Assembly: GCA_963580455.1 (NCBI GenBank)
Contig: OY756960.1
Location: forward strand, 1,240,001 to 1,304,000
Length of the DNA: 64,000 bases
DNA from: Euonymus europaeus
Taxonomy: Eukaryota > Streptophyta > Magnoliopsida > Celastrales > Celastraceae
Reading direction: 5' to 3'
Shown here in pieces: positions 62,700 to 64,000 of this stretch. How positions within the stretch are numbered: position 1 is the stretch's first letter; the number at the start of each line of letters is the position of its first letter. The notes under the pieces were generated by a model that saw only the letters and a list, made by a program, of their open reading frames with translations, did no database searches and was not told the DNA's origin. The position numbers were made by a program, and so were the translations under genes.

Positions 62700-63406
62700 A
62701 GTTGGTCTCGTTTCACCTATTTAGCCGCGAAATGTGGTTTCTTTACGTAAACGGTTTTATGAATATCCGTTGACTCCGAGTTCTGAATTCGGTGATTTTT
62801 AGCTTGATTTCACACTAATTTTCGAGCTCTACGATCCTGATGTTTCGGATTTTGATTTCAGAACTCGTGGCTAGTTGGTCTCGTTTCACCTAGTTAGCCG
62901 CGAAATGTGGTTTCTTTACGTAAACGGTTTTATGAATATCCATTGACTCCGAGTTCTGAATTCGGTGATTTTTAGCTTGATTTCACACTACTTTTCGAGC
63001 TCTACGATTCTGGTGTTTCGGATTTTGATTTCAGAACTCGTGGCTAGTTGGTCTCGTTTCACTTAGTTAGCCGCGAAATGTGGTTTCTTTACGTAAACGG
63101 TTTTATGAATATCCGTTGACTCCGAGTTCTGAATTCGGTGATTTCTAGCTTGATTTCACACTACTTTTCGAGCTCTACAATCCTGGCCTTTCGGATTTTG
63201 ATTTCAGAACTCGTGGATAGTAAGTCTCGTTTCACCTAGTTAGCCGCGAAATGTGGTTTCTTTACGTAAACGGTTTTATGAATATCCGTTGACTCCGAGT
63301 TCTGAATTCGGTGATTTTTAGCTTGATTTCACACTACTTTTCGAGCTCTACGATCCTGGCATTTCGGATTTTGATTTCAGAACTCGTGGCTAGTTGGTCT
63401 CGTTTC

Positions 63407-64000
63407 ACATAGTTAGCCGCGAAATGTGGTTTCTTTACGTAAACGGTTTTATGAATATCCGTTGACTCCGAGTTCTGAATTCGGTGATTTTTAACGTGAT
63501 TTCACACTACTTTTCGAGCTCTACAATCCTGGCGTTTCGGATTTTGATTTCAGAACTCATGGCTAGTTGGTCTCGTTTCACCTATTTAGCCGCGAAATGT
63601 GGTTTCTTTACGTAAGCGGTTTTATGAATATCCGTTGACTCCGAGTTCTGAATTCGGTGTTTTTTAGCTTGATTTCACACTAATTTTCGAGCTCTACGAT
63701 CCTGACGTTTCGGATTTTGATTTCAGAATTCGTGGCTAGTTGGTCTCGTTTCACCTAGTTAGCCGCGAAATGTGGTTTCTTTACGTAAACGGTTTTATGA
63801 ATATCCGTTGACTCCGAGTTCTGAATTCGGTGATTTTTAGCTTGATTTCACACTACTTTTCGAGCTCTACGATCCTGGTGTTTCGGATTTTGATTTCAGA
63901 ACTCGTGGCTAGTTGGTCTCGTTTCACCAAGTTAGCCGCGAAATGTGGTTTCTTTACGTAAACGGTTTTATGAATATCCGTTGACTCCGAGTTCTGAATT
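63407..64000 (+). repeat. Unit D, copy 3 (start only) and final partial monomer
   Basis: acatagttag (63407), taagcggttt, ggtgttttttag, gaattcgtgg and caccaagtt follow in unit D order. The last monomer starts at 63911 and is cut at its 90th base by the window edge, so the array continues beyond it. Confidence 0.85.

Larger units (their letters stand above)
59344..63406 (+). repeat. Block C, copy 2
   Basis: Matches 43607-47670 at an offset of 15737 (15736 after the deletion at 60617): gctggattt (59344), cttgtaccta (60098 and 60962), the 172-bp monomer at 62528. Only a few differences were noticed, among them gccccgaaatg near 62034 and ctgtagttt near 61108. Confidence 0.85.
1..64000 (+). repeat. 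Tandem satellite array, 173-bp monomer, whole window
   Basis: Seen: the same 173-bp unit recurs head to tail without interruption and always in the same orientation (starts at 1, 174, 347, 520 and so on). Tracing the phase gives 369 full monomers, two 39-bp truncated ones and a 90-bp partial monomer at the right edge. Four +1, five -1 and two -2 indels explain the last start at 63911 exactly. The consensus has about 35 C, 37 G, 34 A and 67 T. Because 173 is not a multiple of three and stops occur in every frame, no reading frame runs through the array. Inferred: centromeric or heterochromatic satellite of a eukaryote, on the basis of monomer size, array length and higher-order structure. I do not recognise the family, and neither array boundary is in the window. 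Confidence 0.97.

Noticed and set aside
1..64000. CRISPR array
   Set aside because: The repeat unit is 173 bp and abuts the next copy directly. There are no unique spacers, short direct repeats or cas genes.
1..64000. rDNA intergenic spacer subrepeats or a multicopy gene cluster
   Set aside because: No rRNA or tRNA sequence appears in 64 kb, and spacer subrepeats do not normally run this long without a gene.
1..64000. LTR or other transposon internal tandem repeats
   Set aside because: No long terminal repeats, coding domains, primer binding site or target-site duplication was seen; the array is never interrupted.
1..64000. Assignment to a named plant satellite such as the 172-bp Tyba of Rhynchospora or a Brassicaceae centromere repeat
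   Set aside because: The length is similar, but I cannot confirm sequence identity from memory, and many unrelated satellites share this size. It needs an actual alignment.
32851..64000. Block duplications as an assembly artefact
   Set aside because: Not excluded, but the copies differ by private substitutions and the private deletion at 60617, and by whole-monomer gains and losses, which simple read misplacement would not produce. Spanning reads would decide.

Overview
The whole 64 kb window is one tandem satellite DNA array. A monomer of 173 bp (about 42% GC, T-rich on the + strand) is repeated head to tail in a single orientation from the first base to the last. Taking the monomer to start at agttggtctc (position 1), I traced the phase across the window. 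It holds 369 full-length monomers, two 39-bp truncated monomers (14706-14744 and 16648-16686) and a final 90-bp partial monomer. Eleven small indels (four of +1, five of -1, two of -2; net -5) account exactly for the final phase. I see no gene, RNA gene, transposon, CRISPR array or unique spacer, and both array edges lie outside the window.

The organism is almost certainly a eukaryote and the locus is probably centromeric or other constitutive heterochromatin. This is inferred from a nucleosome-sized monomer, tens of kilobases of uninterrupted homogeneous array, and nested higher-order duplications. I do not recognise the satellite family and cannot name a species. A 150-180 bp monomer is common in plant centromeres and also occurs in animals. 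Most recurrent variants are C-to-T or G-to-A changes at CpG, as expected if the array is methylated in the germ line.

Layout: 1-4607 holds small local multimers (4-, 6- and 7-monomer offsets). 4608-6683 is a 6-monomer tandem duplication, 6575-9342 an 8-monomer duplication, and 9343-11245 mixed monomers with a partial 19-monomer-offset copy. 11246-14080 holds a 10-monomer-offset duplication. 14571-17687 is a 1942-bp unit (11 monomers plus the 39-bp truncated one) present twice. 17688-20330 is mixed. 20331-24942 is a 14-monomer-offset duplication, with 15- and 29-monomer relations to the sequence before it. 24943-32850 is a mosaic with 4-, 9-, 10- and 18-monomer offsets.

From about 32.85 kb the array is organised on a larger scale. 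Block A-B-C (about 32.85-47.67 kb, containing 18-, 6- and 9-monomer duplications) is followed by unit D (47671-50608, 2938 bp), a nearly identical second D (50609 to about 53320), then a rearranged second A-B-C (about 53.26-63.41 kb) and the start of a third D (63407-64000). The second half is therefore largely a copy of the first half's right side, and 43607-48264 and 59344-64000 are nearly identical. Nothing here encodes a pathway. Any role would be as a chromatin or kinetochore substrate, and the features most likely to matter are the dyads in each monomer, its conserved core and the recent expansion history.
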